Source: Ectobius pallidus (Eukaryota; Arthropoda; Insecta; Blattodea; Ectobiidae). Taken from it: a DNA stretch of 64,000 bases. Numbering within the stretch: position 1 is the stretch's first letter; each line of letters opens with the position of its first letter. The notes beneath the pieces were generated by a model that had not been told where the DNA came from, searched no databases, and was given only the letters and a program-made list of their open reading frames with translations. The stretch is from the NCBI GenBank assembly GCA_964059195.1, contig CAXKWD010000004.1, positions 118,764,043 to 118,828,042 on the forward strand, given 5' to 3'. This document shows positions 1 through 10,882 of the stretch, in pieces. The translations under genes and the position numbers were made by a program.

Positions 1-300
1 GTCGGAGTGAAAAAGTGTTTCAATTGTTACCTCATTCATACCTAATGACACTGTTATTCCTTTAGAATTAGGGATAAAGATAATATAAATAATATGTACA
101 GTATGGTTGTTCTAAAAGGATACGACATACTCTCGGAAGGTCCATAAGGAACTATGGTGCAGGGAAGTGATTTCCAAGGACGAATTATGAGTTGTACCAC
201 TTGTTGGTGACCAAGTATTAAGTTTATAAAGCTGCCTGTACTTCGACTGTTTGAAAGCGATCCAGCAAGGAAAGCGTTATTAAATGGGCAGCACGCATGA

Positions 301-440
301 GATAGACAAAAATTGCGTTGGGAAGTTAGTGTCAAGGAGAATGCAGCAAGAATGTAGCAAGAGCTGGATGTAGGAACTGGAAGAAAGCTGCTGAGCAGAG
401 CATAGGCGCAATGAATTATCTTAACTCGCGCTGGAAGTAA
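301..440 (+). pseudogene. LINE C-terminal fossil
   Basis: Two short plus-strand reading frames can be joined: one reads DRQKLRWEVSVKENAAR (from 301), the next ARAGCRNWKKAAEQS, ending at a stop at 438-440. This order (a KLRW segment followed by an RNWK segment) resembles the C-terminal tail of RTE-like LINE polyproteins. The frame changes at an imperfect 8-9 bp direct duplication near 350. A 140-codon open frame runs antisense across the region, but it has no recognisable domain and I treat it as a shadow. Family assignment comes from remembered motif patterns and is not secure. Confidence 0.35.
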
Positions 441-548
441 TTCTCTTACAAGATATGGTCTGTGATCAATTTTCACAGAACTTTCTGAATTTTTTTTACA
501 ACTACAGGACCTATTTGGTGCTCATTGTATAACGATTACAATAAACTA

Positions 549-570
549 TATTTATTTATTTATTTATTTA
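549..570 (-). repeat. TAAA-repeat LINE tail
   Basis: A short (TTTA)n run on the plus strand is the (TAAA)n 3' tail of the minus-strand LINE. It marks the element's 3' end. Confidence 0.75.
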
Positions 571-796
571 ATATATAATATAATACAACCCCAAAGAGCC
601 AAGCTCATGCGAGGGGTGACATAAATACATTGGTTCAAAGGAAAAAAATATATAACACATACTACAATTATCTTAAGGCTATAACAAATTCACTAGTGAC
701 AAACATACTACAAACCACAAAAAACTTGAAATATACTAAGCAATTTTGAAATATGCATTTTTTTGTACAACTTCACAGAAATATGTTATAACTATC

Positions 797-1003
797 CTAC
801 TGACTAAAGTACACATCTAAAAAATATGATAATGCTTTTGGTTTAAAATTTCTAATGGAACTGGACACACTTTCAGGTAACATGTTATACAATTTTATAG
901 CATGAGGTAATATTCCATTTAGGCCATACGTAGTGGATTCGCTATGAGTTACAAAAAGATGAGTGACTTGTCTTGTGTTATGGAGATGAACATCTTCGAG
1001 TGT
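797..1003 (-). pseudogene. LINE C-terminal tail, frameshifted
   Basis: In a frame different from the reverse transcriptase, the minus strand reads HNTRQVTHLFVTHSEST, then TYGLNGILPHAIKLYNMLP, and ends with SYFLDVYFSQ and a stop at 797-799. The HNTR...YG....PxxxKLYNxLP order is the conserved C-terminus of this LINE group. It shows the polyprotein once continued about 70 codons past the premature stop at 978, with a frameshift around 1003-1015. Confidence 0.8.
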
Positions 1004-2339
1004 AAAAGGTGATGCTGGATTTAATAAGTTTATATTTGATAGAATGTAAGTGTCTGACTATTGCTGCATTTGTAGAGACCGAAAGTGGCTTGATTCCAGA
1101 AATTTTGAATATATCACTAGTATGGGTTCTAAAGGGAATATTTAACATAATTTTAATCGCTCTATTTTGAATTACTTCTAGCTCATGAAATAGGCTTCTT
1201 CTGCAATTGCCCCATATGATGTTCATATAAGTAAGATGACTGTGGATTAAAGAAAAATATACCATTTTAAGAAGTTGACTGGACATTCCTGAAAGACGTA
1301 ATCTGTTTATAATACCGACTACTGGGAGAATTTTCTTCTTAATTTTGTCAATTTGAGATTCCCAAGAAAGGATACTGTTAATATTTAGTCCTAAAAAAGA
1401 AATAAATTCAATTCTCTCTATTGTCTTATTATTTATGTTTAAGTTTATATTGTGCGATCGCTTGTGAAAGAACATGAATTTAGTTTTATCTTCGTTTATT
1501 GTTAATTTGTTATAGTTAAACCAATTGATTAGGTCATTCATGTCATGTTGTATTTCATATGCTAAGTCTTCTTCTGTTCGTCCTGTATAGAAAATATTTG
1601 TGTCATCGGCATACAAAAGCATTTTACCAAACAATTTTAAATTAAACAAATCGTTTACATATATAATGAAGAGGAGTGGACTCAGGATAGAACCTTGAGG
1701 TACTCCACACTTAATAGATGCTATTTCACTATTACATTGATTTACAGTAACGTATTGCTTTCGATTACTCAAATAACTTTCAAACCATGCTAACGATAAT
1801 CCTCTTATCCCTGCGTAATTCAATTTCTCTGGTAATAAATCATAGTCTACAGTGTCGAAAGCTTTTCTTAGGTCCAAGAATAGCCCTGATGCTATGCTAT
1901 TTCCGTCAACTGATTTTTGTATTTGAACAAGAATGTCAAATAGAGCAGTGGCTGTACTGCTTTTTGATGTAAACCCATATTGCATGTGATGAAAGAATGT
2001 ATTCCTATGTAAAAAGTTTTGTAGTCTTATTTTAACAACTTTGTCAAGGATTTTAGCCAAAACCGGTAAAATACTAATTGGTCTATAATTACTAGGGTCT
2101 GTGTCATTACCTCCTTTTGAAATGGGCACTAATCTCGCAATTTTACATTTAGAAGGTACAATTCCCGAGCTTAGAGAGAGATTTACCAATTGGACGATAT
2201 AGGGAGTTAGCCAAATTCTGTTGTTTTTAATAAGTTTGTTAGTAAGAAAACCATCTGTATGGTTCCCAAAGTTTTTTAGTTCACTTATTATTTTTTTAAA
2301 TTTCATATTCAATTGTAGGAGTAAGGAATAAACTTCCAA
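978..2339 (-). pseudogene. LINE reverse transcriptase fragment
   Basis: This 453-codon frame encodes most of a reverse transcriptase that would copy LINE RNA at the insertion site. Visible motifs in order: SNYRPISILPVLAKILDKV (residues 83-101), QYGFTSKSSTATALFDIL (120-137), the first catalytic aspartate in LFLDLRKAFDTVDYDLL (D156), GVPQGSILSPLLF (212-224), the YADD active site (243-246), LTINEDKTKF and FLGLNINSILSW. The first ~12 residues are out-of-frame; the true protein enters from the frame at 2296-2481. It ends at a premature stop (978-980) and continues in another frame below 1003. The GVPQGS/YADD pattern and lack of a downstream RNase H domain suit the CR1/L2/Jockey group. Confidence 0.9.
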
Positions 2340-2481
2340 TAGGAGTGCTGGTGTATGAGGGTTTATAAGAATCGTTATTTCTGGGTATATTCTTAGCTAA
2401 GTTTAGAGCAACATTAACAAAATAAGTGTTTAGGTTTTGCGAAATTTCAACTAGGTCTTTGATAGATTTATTAACAACCAT
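2296..2481 (-). pseudogene. LINE linker before reverse transcriptase
   Basis: The segment reads KDLVEISQNLNTYFVNVALNLA and then SLFLTPTIEYEI. It is the typical linker between endonuclease and reverse transcriptase in CR1/Jockey LINEs (the NxYFxxVxxNLAxxI and FLxPTxxxEI patterns). A one-base frameshift near 2300-2310 separates it from KKIISELKN at the start of the RT frame. The frame stays open a little upstream of 2481, but the methionine there is not a real start; the element is simply truncated. Confidence 0.75.
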
Positions 2482-2519
2482 TAGTTCGACGAAGGAAGCA
2501 TAATAACGTTTTGATAATA

Positions 2520-2839
2520 CAGTAGAACTCCAACTACCGGGCCGCTTTTAGGCCGTATTGAATTTGGTTTTTGCAGCAGCGACTATTGGGAAACCTCTTT
2601 CAGGACCGAATTATTTTCGAAAAAGCAAAACTTTTAGCCGTCAAAATCGACTGTTGGTCAGCAAAACAACTGACTCTGACCGATATGTTTTCAAGTTGTG
2701 ACATTTTACATAAGTCAGTAATGTACATTAAAAAAAAAAAAACGTTATTTTTTCATGATTTATCCAATTATCCGGATAATTATCCAATTATCCAGATCGG
2801 GTCCAGTGCCAATTAATCCGGATAATTTGAGGTCTACTG
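2520..2839. mobile_element. Pogo/Tigger-type element
   Basis: A 320-bp element starts CAGTAGAACTC and ends GAGGTCTACTG, giving imperfect inverted termini, flanked by TA on both sides (2518-2519 and 2840-2841) as expected for Tc1/mariner/pogo insertion. Inside (about 2585-2680), two frames together resemble the CENP-B-like helix-turn-helix of Tigger transposases: GKPLSGP followed by IIFEKAKLLAVKI (family pattern PLSGPxIxEKAxxL). Repeated AATTATCCGGATAATT-like segments occur at 2760-2825. It has no complete transposase. Confidence 0.7.
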
Positions 2840-2841
2840 TA

Positions 2842-3357
2842 TAATTTTAAACACGGGAAATGTCGATATTTTTGCACCAGCTTGTAGTTGCCTGTCATAA
2901 AATAATTACTGTATGTACATGTATGCTACGAGTACATTCTGCATGTTGCGGTAACGAAGTAATGAAAGCATGAATTGTTTCTCAGACAAAAGAAGACCCT
3001 AGCTTAACCAGAAATCCAGAACAAAGAGGAATTAAAACCGAATCTATTCACAATTATTTTGTGGTGTTCATATGGAATAAAAGGCAACAACAATCCTTGT
3101 CGAGTTTATAATGCAAAAAACACAAAACATTTTAATTCGGGGTTCGTGTGTAGTTATGGTTGATTTCTGCTTTAGTCAATTATTGCAGCGTTAGTTTATT
3201 ATGTAAATGCCAATGTCGTTAATAGATACGCCATTATATATTATTACCACATTTTTCACAATGAGAACTTGTTAAGAGTTTATTAAAATGTGTTCTAGAT
3301 ATTTATTGTATTGTTAAAGGTTAACGATTTAATTAATAAATTATAACTAAAAAGTGA
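2842..3357. other. No feature seen
   Basis: AT-rich sequence with no recognisable gene, repeat termini or structured RNA. Confidence 0.5.
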
Positions 3358-3755
3358 GCGTGGAACGCCACGCGACAGAAGTGAAACTTGTTTTTATTTT
3401 TTTATTTCTTTATTTTGAGTTTTGGATTTTTTAAATTTTAAATTTTTTTTATTTATGATATTTTGATTTTCGGATTTTTTAATTGTGGATTTTTAATTTT
3501 TTGATTTTTTAATTTTGGATTTAAGGATTTTTAATTTTGGATTTTTTAAATTTTGGATAAGCCTTATCATTGAGTTGATTGTTTTCTGTGCAGTCCGTTC
3601 CGTCACAGCCCCACTAATTTCGTGACGATTTTGTGTGTAACGATTTCGTGTGTAACGATTTCGTGTCGATTTTGTTCGTAACGCAAGCGATTCGCAAGTT
3701 CGTAACGATTTAGGCCTACCTCTAGCGCGGCAAAAGAAGTTTCACTTCAGTAACT
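3358..3755. repeat. Inverted-repeat segment with shared 32-bp module
   Basis: Bases 3358-3389 are the exact reverse complement of 18033-18064 (32 of 32). A shorter inverted match to the same module lies nearby (AAGTTTCACTTC at about 3739-3750), so about 400 bp is bounded by the module's core in opposite orientations. The interior is T-rich (GATTTTTTAATTTTGG-like runs) and then carries short tandem copies of AACGATTTCGTGTGT around 3620-3690. In the 18033 orientation the module could encode KFHFCRVAFHA. I do not recognise the family. Confidence 0.55.
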
Positions 3756-4389
3756 CCTGTAATTCTATGAACTGAATCACTCAAACTTTATAAATAAAGA
3801 ACAATTATAAACTTCGTAATTATTGTAACTTATTATGAAAACGAAACAGTTTATTTAATGCTCGTAAATTGCTTTCCATTGCATTATGCTATTTTTACTC
3901 GAGAGGGTAATGGGTAATGAAGATAATGATTTCAGATTATGCAAATAACTAATATTATAGATAATGTAACGAGTACTTTTGACATTACCGAAAAAAGTAC
4001 GAGCGACACAGTCACTAGAACATTCTTCTAGACTTCTAGAGCAACTTCTTTAATTATTTACGTCACGAGCAGTAAAAATATAATTAAAAATTAAAATTAT
4101 TATTGATTAAAATGCAGTATACGTTATTGAAAACACTTATATATATATAATTCTTTATTTATAAAGTTGGGGTGATTCAGTTCATAGACTCAACAGAAAT
4201 TATTTAGTTACAATTTATAAATGAAATCGTTAACTTTTAACTACTATATATACATATAATTAAAATTATCTGTTAAAAATTGGAACACATTAATGATAGC
4301 ATTTTTTGTTGTAGCAGTAAAATTATTCTTCAAACTATCCATAATATATAACTATAAATAAGACAATAAATATTTTAAATTTTATTAAT
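3756..4389. other. No feature seen
   Basis: AT-rich sequence with short (TA)n tracts near 4138-4150 and 4245-4260. No gene or repeat family recognised. Confidence 0.45.
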
Positions 4390-4445
4390 TGGCTTTGAGG
4401 TCGAGGGCTGCTTGCGGCCTGCGGGCCGCCAGTTGGTCATCCCTG
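4390..4445. mobile_element. Possible hAT right terminus
   Basis: The segment ends GGGCCGCCAGTTGGTCATCC then CTG, a form like the CAGGG...CCAACTGGCGGCCC inverted termini of many hAT elements. The next 8 bases, ATCTAGAG, fit the hAT target pattern nTnnnnAn. I found no convincing left end, so this may be a solo terminus. Confidence 0.35.
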
Positions 4446-4572
4446 ATCTAGAGGATTTCAAATCTTGGGTTGCTTTTACAATGACTATTTATAAAATGAA
4501 ATTAAAGAAATATTAATCATTATAATAAATTTATTGGAGAATACATTGTAATTGAATTATTGTAATTCTCAC

Positions 4573-4918
4573 CGCTATGGCGTAGGTGATGCTTTCGCTC
4601 TCCTCACGCAGGTGGCGCGGGTTTCCCTGTCACCTCAATTTTCAGTTGGGATTTTTCCTAGCCTATAAGGAGAAAGCCAGGAAGCTTTAAGCTCCTGCGG
4701 TCTCCAAACATCATCTAGCTGTTATTTTCGCCTTCATTACAACATCCGCTTTGCCGTCATTGGGTTGACCACTTATCCGGGGTCTGGTCATGAAGTACGT
4801 ATGTGATCCAATAGCTAACCCTTTCCCCCACAGGTTGCGGTCCTGTATGGTCTAGTCGGCATGAGCCGCACAAACAATCCCTATAATGGGGGAGATAAAA
4901 CTGAAAGAAAGAATAATA
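4573..4918 (+). mobile_element. Degenerate tRNA-derived SINE
   Basis: The first 60 bases look like a decayed tRNA head: a box A-like ATGGCGTAGGTGATG, then a box B-like GCGGGTTTCCCTGTC. About 270 bp of unrelated body follows, ending in A-rich AAAACTGAAAGAAAGAATAA. No clear target duplication was found. SINEs are copied by RNA polymerase III transcription followed by LINE-encoded reverse transcriptase. Confidence 0.55.
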
Positions 4919-5251
4919 AATTATTATTATAATACCATAAGCCTACCATTAAAGTGAATTTAGAAGTCATGACCTACGTAGCTTTTCTTTGGAAACGAGA
5001 GACAATCCCAAGCGTTGTCTACTGGGCGTGTGGAAAGGTGTTTTCCGCCGCTGCTGCGATCAAGGTCACGATACTGACGCAGGCATTGTTCTACTCTGCA
5101 GTATTGTGTTGACCGTGATGCGCCGTAGTTCAATGTGAGATGGAGTAGTGCAGTTGTTATGAGTTATTTATTATTGTGTCTTGTATTTAGTCAAACTTAT
5201 GGATCAGAATATATTTACTACTGAGAATTAACATACAGGGAGCGTACCTTT

Positions 5252-5563
5252 GCCTTTTTCCAACAAGACTCTGTTACAGCCCATACAATCAATATTTTTA
5301 GTGTGTTTGAGGTGGACATAATTATTAATAGAGATTTGTGGTCCCCTTGGTCACCCGATCTAACTCCTTGCGACTTTTACCTCTGGGGTAAATAAAAGCA
5401 TAGAGTATACAAGACAAGCCCACACACCCTGGAAGGACAAAGACAAAATATCCGCCAGGAAATTGTCAGCATTTCGCATCGTGAACCACGGCGAGTGATG
5501 GCTGATTTCTTAAAGAGGTGCCAAAAATGTATGGACAACGAGGGTGGCCAGTGTCAGCGTTGA
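5252..5563 (+). pseudogene. Mariner/IS630-type transposase C-terminus
   Basis: A single plus-strand frame of 104 codons has one internal stop. It reads FFQQDSVTAHT (second catalytic aspartate in QQD), RDLWSPWSPDLTPCDFYLWG (third acidic residue region, SPDLTPCDF), an in-frame stop after WGK, then HRVYKTSPHTLEG, ISHREPRRVMADFL and RCQKCMDNEGG. This is the C-terminal half of a mariner-like transposase of the kind abundant in insects. The N-terminal half and first catalytic aspartate are not visible upstream. Confidence 0.85.
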
Positions 5564-6018
5564 TAAGTAAAGCTTTTAAACATAGTTAAAGAAATTGTTG
5601 TATGGTTGCATCAGCCCCACTCAATGATAGCCGCAGACGGCAAATCGCGCCACCATTGCGAACCGGAAAAACACTGCGCAACCGGTTCATAATTCATTGT
5701 GTCTGCCAGTATTATATAGACCTAATCTACTGTATCCTGTTTTCATTCTCCTTATCGCTTTTCCTTAGCAATAACTGTCTATACGCACGAATGAGATATC
5801 GATCGAAATATTATAATTCCGATTGGAATTATTTACACTTTGTTGTGCTCTATAGACTGTATATTTTGCCTAAGGAGTTTAATTAAATTTTGGAAGTCAA
5901 ACGGGTTGATCCGTTTTGATATCTAGACTCATCAGCGATAACATGGAAATATCGAAGCAGGGCACTACCTTGTGTTAAAACACAATTGTGGATTTAATCA
6001 TGGTAAGTATTACTGTGT

Positions 6019-6333
6019 CCGCCGGCGTGGTCTTGTGGTTAGCGTCGCTGACTACAAATCCGTCGGTCCGGGTTCGATTCCCGGTACCTCCTCGGATTTT
6101 TCTGAGGTAGGGAGGTCTGGTAGGGGTGCACTCAGCCTCGTGATTCCAAATTGAGGAGCTACTTGATAGAGAAGTAGCGGCTCCGGTCAAGAAAACCACT
6201 AATAACGGCCGTGGGTGTCGGCATGCTGACCACATGCCCCCCAATCCTGCCATCTGCCTACGGGAGATGACGCAGCGGTCGGGTGGTAGGCCAAGTCCCT
6301 CCAGGGATGTAGCGCCACGGAGTTTAGTTTAGT
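6019..6333 (+). mobile_element. tRNA-derived SINE with 15-bp target duplication
   Basis: A 315-bp insertion is flanked by perfect 15-bp direct repeats TAAGTATTACTGTGT (6004-6018 and 6334-6348), the hallmark of LINE-mediated insertion. The head is tRNA-like: box A around TGGTCTTGTGGTTAGCG and a perfect box B GGTTCGATTCC (6071-6081). The body includes GCTGACCACATGCCCCCC and GGAGATGACGCAGCGGTCGG, similar to a SINE body I recall from several arthropods. The tail is a short (TTTAG)n. The intact target duplication suggests a fairly young copy. Confidence 0.9.
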
Positions 6334-6348
6334 TAAGTATTACTGTGT

Positions 6349-7217
6349 TCAAAGACACACGAAAACTATAGTGGAAGTCCACTAGTTTTCCAAATCTATT
6401 TGTCTGAAGATCTGTTTGTTTTGCTGGCAGGTTTTAATGTTTTAAATCTATCTGTATACAATATATATTATAATTTTATATATATTCGTTAAAGTAATAA
6501 ATTTACAAGCAAAAACGTTAGTATGATTATTTAGCTGAGCGACCAGTCCAGTATAAGAAGATGTGGAAATTCAATCAATCTCAAATAAGTTCTATCGTTA
6601 AACTTCAGAAGTAAGTAACGTATTAAGGTTAATGAATAAATCTAATATAAGAGGAAGAGCAAAAAGTTGGTTCGTAAAGTATAGCATAATGACCGTGATA
6701 ATCTGTATATAATACAATTAATAATGTACCCAGTTACATTAGAAAAAAAAGGTAGAATCGTATAAATGTAGATATCACAATACTAGATACAAGGATAATC
6801 TGATGTTACTTTTTGTACTGTATATTGACAAAATCAGGAACTTTTATATATCTGGACACATGCTATATGTTGTCGAAGAAATTAAGAGATCTGCACTTTA
6901 CCGTTTTTACAATGCAATTAGAAACAAGGCTGTTCAACAATCCTTATTATAATATAAGCTAAATGGATTTGTGAATTATAATCTTAAAGTCTGTGAATTT
7001 ATAAAATTTTAGATTTTAATTATATTATCTTTTTAACTTGGCCTATTACACGTTTGGAGCGTTCATTAACTTATAAATTAAGTAATATTTGTAATATGAT
7101 TTTCTCTAAAAAAATTTACTCGCTACTGTGTTCCTCGTAAATTTATTGGTGAAATCACAACCTCTCTTGGTATTACCATTGACAAAATAGCCTTTTTTCT
7201 GTTGTTTAGAATACACT
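6349..7217. other. No feature seen
   Basis: AT-rich sequence without a recognised gene or repeat. Confidence 0.45.
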
Positions 7218-7228
7218 CATAGACCTAT

Positions 7229-7243
7229 TCTCTCTCTCTCTCT

Positions 7244-7322
<79 letters not shown>
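7229..7322. repeat. (CT)n microsatellite
   Basis: An almost pure CT run of about 95 bp with a few CTTT interruptions. It is the 3' tail of the minus-strand SINE, expanded in place. Confidence 0.95.
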
Positions 7323-7324
<2 letters not shown>

Positions 7325-7621
7325 ATCCTATGCCCCCATGTTGGGGCGAAGGGCCTCCAAGTGGAGGTTTCTGTACCTATGTGAATTTTGTTACGCTTAT
7401 TTTCCTAGAGGGGGCAGAGGGACAGGTGGTAACCCACGTGAAAGGGCCGATAAATTTTGTCCAGAGGCTCTAATTTAGGCTTGGAGTTCTTTTACGTGCC
7501 GTAAATCTACGACACGGGCCCCCCCACCTGAAAAACCCATCGACTGCGGCCGGGCCGGGTTTGATCCCTCGACCTTCGGATCTAGAGGCGGGCACGCTAC
7601 CTCTAGACCACCGCAGCCGAC
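7230..7621 (-). mobile_element. tRNA-derived SINE with (GA)n tail
   Basis: Flanked by perfect 12-bp direct repeats CATAGACCTATT (7218-7229 and 7622-7633). On the minus strand it begins GGCTGCGGTGGTCTAGAGGT (box A region), then a box B-like GAGGGATCAAACCC, a body of about 220 bp, and a long (GA)n tail that is the (CT)n tract on the plus strand. A related truncated copy lies at 53786-53965. Confidence 0.9.
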
Positions 7622-7633
7622 CATAGACCTATT

Positions 7634-9087
7634 GGTAATTTTTTAATGTGAATTTTACGTTGTGATCCCTTCGGGTTCCAATTCAGGTATCTAAATTTTA
7701 CTCCTTATTTGTGCATAAGACTGTATGATAGTAGCCTAGAAGTGTGTAATAGTACAGTTTAGTAATAGTGTTTATTTATATTTATGAGTCTATGTGGTAT
7801 TATCTTTGTAAACATGCTTGTCGCTCATAGTTTGCAGACTTTGTTCAAGTTGAGAAAGTTCGATCCTAAGGGAAATGTTAGCTGTCCGTGTCTTCTTGTT
7901 AAATAAGCGAAGCCTCTGGACGGGCACAACTGCATAGCCCGGTTGGGTTAAGTTTTCAGGAAGATAACACGCCTCCTTCCGGACCGTTTGCCGTTAAATT
8001 GACGGACCCTGCTTTTAACTTCCATCTTCACTGAATAATTAAGAGCTCCTTCATTCAGAAAAAAGATTGCTCAGCTCTAGAACGTACGTTCTACTCAAGA
8101 AAAGCAGTGTGAGATGGTATGTTACCAACTTGAATAAAATTACAATCTTTAGAATCTGATCGATAGTTCTACTAGATAGATATAGATATTTGAAAGTGGT
8201 CCGCAAGGGTCATCTTGAAATTATAGGTCTGTTTGTACCAGCCGTAAATCACAAGATGTGTACTAGGCTACGCCTCCCATTCTGGTAGCGAAATCAGAAC
8301 AAGGAAGGCAGGTAATGTTTGCCTTAATCTATTACTTAAGTAGGCCTACTTAAGTATATTTCAATTATATTTCATTCTCTTAGCGTTTAATGTCTGCTTC
8401 TGAATTGGAGTAGGATCGTCTGCTTTGAAATAGGCCTATTAGACTACCTGCAACACAGTCGGCGTCAATACCTCACTAAAGGAAAAAATTGCTCATTCTT
8501 ATAGATTTTATGTTGTTGAATCGGATTGTGGAAACAAAACTGTTTTATCACGTGCCATTTTTTACTGAGGCGCAATAACCGATACTCGGTAACAGAGCCC
8601 AAGAGCCAAAGTTATCGGTTGCCTGCTTGATATCTAAACTGTACTTTACCCTACAGCCACTTTTAATAGTCGTTTCTGGCTTATTTGTATTCATTAATTT
8701 TATTATTATTACTTTTTTTTATTGTAAATCATGACAAAACTCAAGAAAAAGTGCGACGATCACCATTGATATAAATATCATTTTGTTCAGACCAAGATTC
8801 AAACTCAAGAGAATCACACAAAATAAACTTAAGAGAACAGATAGTTATCTGAAGTTGGACGTTATTTTAATCCTTGAGGACGGCACAATGATATCACGTA
8901 AAAAACCATAGAACCCAAACTCTCAACCCCAAAGAATGTGTAAACATTCAGTTAGAAATTGTCACTCGTGGCACTGGATTTCGTGAGAAGTGCATATACA
9001 TTTACCATGGGCGTTCTATGAAATTTATTCATTGTCGGTGTAGGAAAACCTTTGTATTTTAGTTCATGCAGTGATTTTAAGTTAAGT
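7634..9087. other. No clear feature
   Basis: Mostly unremarkable sequence. A small inverted repeat (ATAACCGAT / GTTATCGGTT) sits near 8574-8625. TAGGCCTA occurs at 8341 and 8431. No gene recognised. Confidence 0.4.
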
Positions 9088-10070
9088 ATGCCGCGTTGGT
9101 GTTAAAATAATCCTGACTCTTTCTGTTATATTTGCAGAGAAGTGATACTAAAATACCTCTTTCAATTCTTGTTTGCAAAGCTTACGAACTTCATTTTGGC
9201 TGCAAGGTTGTTGATCAAGATAAAGCTTGGGCACCTAACTTTTCCTGCAACTTGTGTTCCAGAATATTAACTGATCGGTTGAAAAGCAGTTTGCAGTTCC
9301 AATGGTGTGGCATGAACTTCGCAATCACTTCGATGACTGCTGTTTTTGCCTCACAATTGTATCTGGCTTTTCTTAGATTTCTTGAAGGCTCATTTGAAGG
9401 TTTTACTTCATAATGGGTACAAGCTGCCTTTAGTAATTCTTGCACATGCAGCGCACATGAAGGAAACCTGCACGAATCTTCAAAATCTGTTGTAGAAAAT
9501 CAATTATGAAAACCATCAGTGGAGTAGATCTTAAAGTTGTGGCTTTGCTAACTGGACTAACAACAAGATTTTACCAAATTCAGCTGCTTCCTTTGTAAAT
9601 GGGACAGTCGATTAAGGGACAAGCACTACTATGATTGTGAAAAAGTGGCACTCAGAGGAAAAAAACTTTCCAGGACAGAAAAACGTTGCCCATCAGCCTT
9701 TAGTGACAAAGGAAAAACTTGTACTGCCTCCTCTCCATCAAGCTCAGCTTGATAATGGATAAATGTTGTCAAGAATTTGCTTATTTAAAAAAGAAATTTC
9801 CAAGCCTAATTGAAGCCAAAATAAAAGAAGGCATCTTCGTGGGTCCTCAGGCGAGACAGCTGTTTTAAGAACCCGACTTCAAAAGTAAATAGAATGTTGC
9901 TGAGAATAGGGTCCGGGATGAATTTGAAAATTTGTGTAGTAACTTTTTTATGAAGGGAAATTCTGAAGATTTGTGAAAATTGTAGAAAAACTACTGTCCA
10001 CATTTAGCGCTTTTGGATGCAATATGTCTCTAAAAATCCATTTCCAGCACTCGCACTTTGAATTTTTCAC
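9088..10070 (+). pseudogene. Pseudogene of multicopy arthropod/fish protein family
   Basis: Fragments in several plus-strand frames fit one protein in the right order. From the ATG at 9088: MPRWC, a stop, NNPDSFCYICREV (a CxxC pair); then AYELHFGCKVVDQDKAWAP and a CxxC (about 9175-9260); FAVPMVWHELRNHFDDCCFC (9290-9350); LLHNGYKLPLVILAHAAHM and KETCTNLQNLL (about 9403-9490); DLKVVALLTGL; then YLKKKFPSLIEAKIKEGIF and VGPQARQLF (9780-9865) and further scraps to about 10070 with multiple stops. I recall a large uncharacterised arthropod/fish family with blocks such as YFGCKVGDQDKxWAPH, WREPxNH..DCYFC and AKIKEGIFVGPQ. Its function is unknown to me; high copy number suggests a mobile-element protein. 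No intron-like gaps are needed, only indels and stops. Confidence 0.7.
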
Positions 10071-10099
10071 TGACTATTCCACTCATACGCCACGTATTT

Positions 10100-10580
10100 G
10101 ATATTGACCAATAACGTTTAGCAATTTCTCGGATACAGACCAATCACGATCATTTATTTTATAATATTCTTCCTCGGATCGCAAGATTACAATTTTGTCT
10201 GATAAAACTTCTACTCGTTACTAGACACGTAAGGCATCGACGTGCGGTGATTAATACGTCACATGCTGCCATGAACAGAGTGAAAACACATTATTTTATA
10301 CAACATGACTTGTTTGAAAAATTAAATAATATAAATGTCCATTTATTAAAAACACAATTTCGATTCGGTGCAAGCCAGTTCGTGTGCTTTTATAGCGTTT
10401 TGATGTAAGCAACTACACGACGTCCTCCATCTGGTGATGCGCACTATTGGTAGCATTGGGAACTCGGATCGATTCATCGAATCAATTCGTGTACTGTTCG
10501 AACTTCGTTTTCACAAATATATCGATAAACTCGTATCTCTCGTGATATTACCTATGATAATATGGGTGCAGTTTCAGATG
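10100..10580 (+). repeat. Unclassified interspersed repeat, copy 1
   Basis: About 480 bp that recurs in reverse orientation at 17150-17720. Shared blocks include GGTGATTAATACGTCACAT (near 10245-10265), GCGCACTATTGGTAGC (10440-10455), and a module around 10495-10560 with ACTTCGTT...AAATATATCGATA...CTCGTATCTCTCGTG. That last module recurs a third time near 43300. No coding capacity or clear termini. It starts close to the end of the pseudogene at 9088-10070 and may be part of the same larger element, but the second copy lacks that neighbour. Confidence 0.65.
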
Positions 10581-10882
10581 AATATGGGGAAAGATTCCAT
10601 TCACATAAAACTACGATACTGCGAATTAATAAAATTTTCATGTTTTCGAAAGTATGTGTTAGGTAATAACTTATGGTCTATAGATTTTTTTTGGTAAAAA
10701 ACGCATTTTTAGTACTTATAATACTCTCACGAAAATGGTACGTGATGGAAAAATTTAGTTGCAATAAGCCCTAATTGGATTCAGCAGAATTTTGCAGGGA
10801 GGGAAAAAATTGCCTACCAGTGAGAGCGGCCTAGGTAGCCCTGGGTCAAGGCTCTTGGCCCTGGGTCTCGCTTGCCCATGTA

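Larger units (their letters stand above)
548..2490 (-). mobile_element. 5'-truncated CR1/Jockey-like LINE
   Basis: A non-LTR retrotransposon copy lies on the minus strand. Reading 5' to 3' it holds the linker before the reverse transcriptase (2481 to about 2305), the reverse transcriptase (about 2305 to 1010), the C-terminal tail (about 1003 to 797), a 3' UTR of about 230 bp, and a TAAA-repeat tail (570 to 549). The endonuclease half and any ORF1 are missing, as expected for a 5'-truncated insertion. At least two frameshifts break the protein, so the copy is dead. The right boundary is only approximate, because a pogo-type element begins at 2520. Confidence 0.85.

Noticed and set aside
54..476. 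140-codon open frame on the minus strand
   Set aside because: No domain; it runs antisense to a LINE C-terminal fossil.
4034..4445. TTCTAGAG / ATCTAGAG as an 8-bp hAT duplication
   Set aside because: The left candidate lacks an inverted terminus matching the right end.
5602..5886. 94-codon frame downstream of the mariner fossil
   Set aside because: No recognisable domain and no homologous pattern recalled.
6019..6095. tRNA gene candidate
   Set aside because: Box A and B are good, but it is the head of a SINE with flanking duplications.
9215..9445. 76-codon minus-strand frame
   Set aside because: Antisense shadow of the pseudogene on the plus strand.
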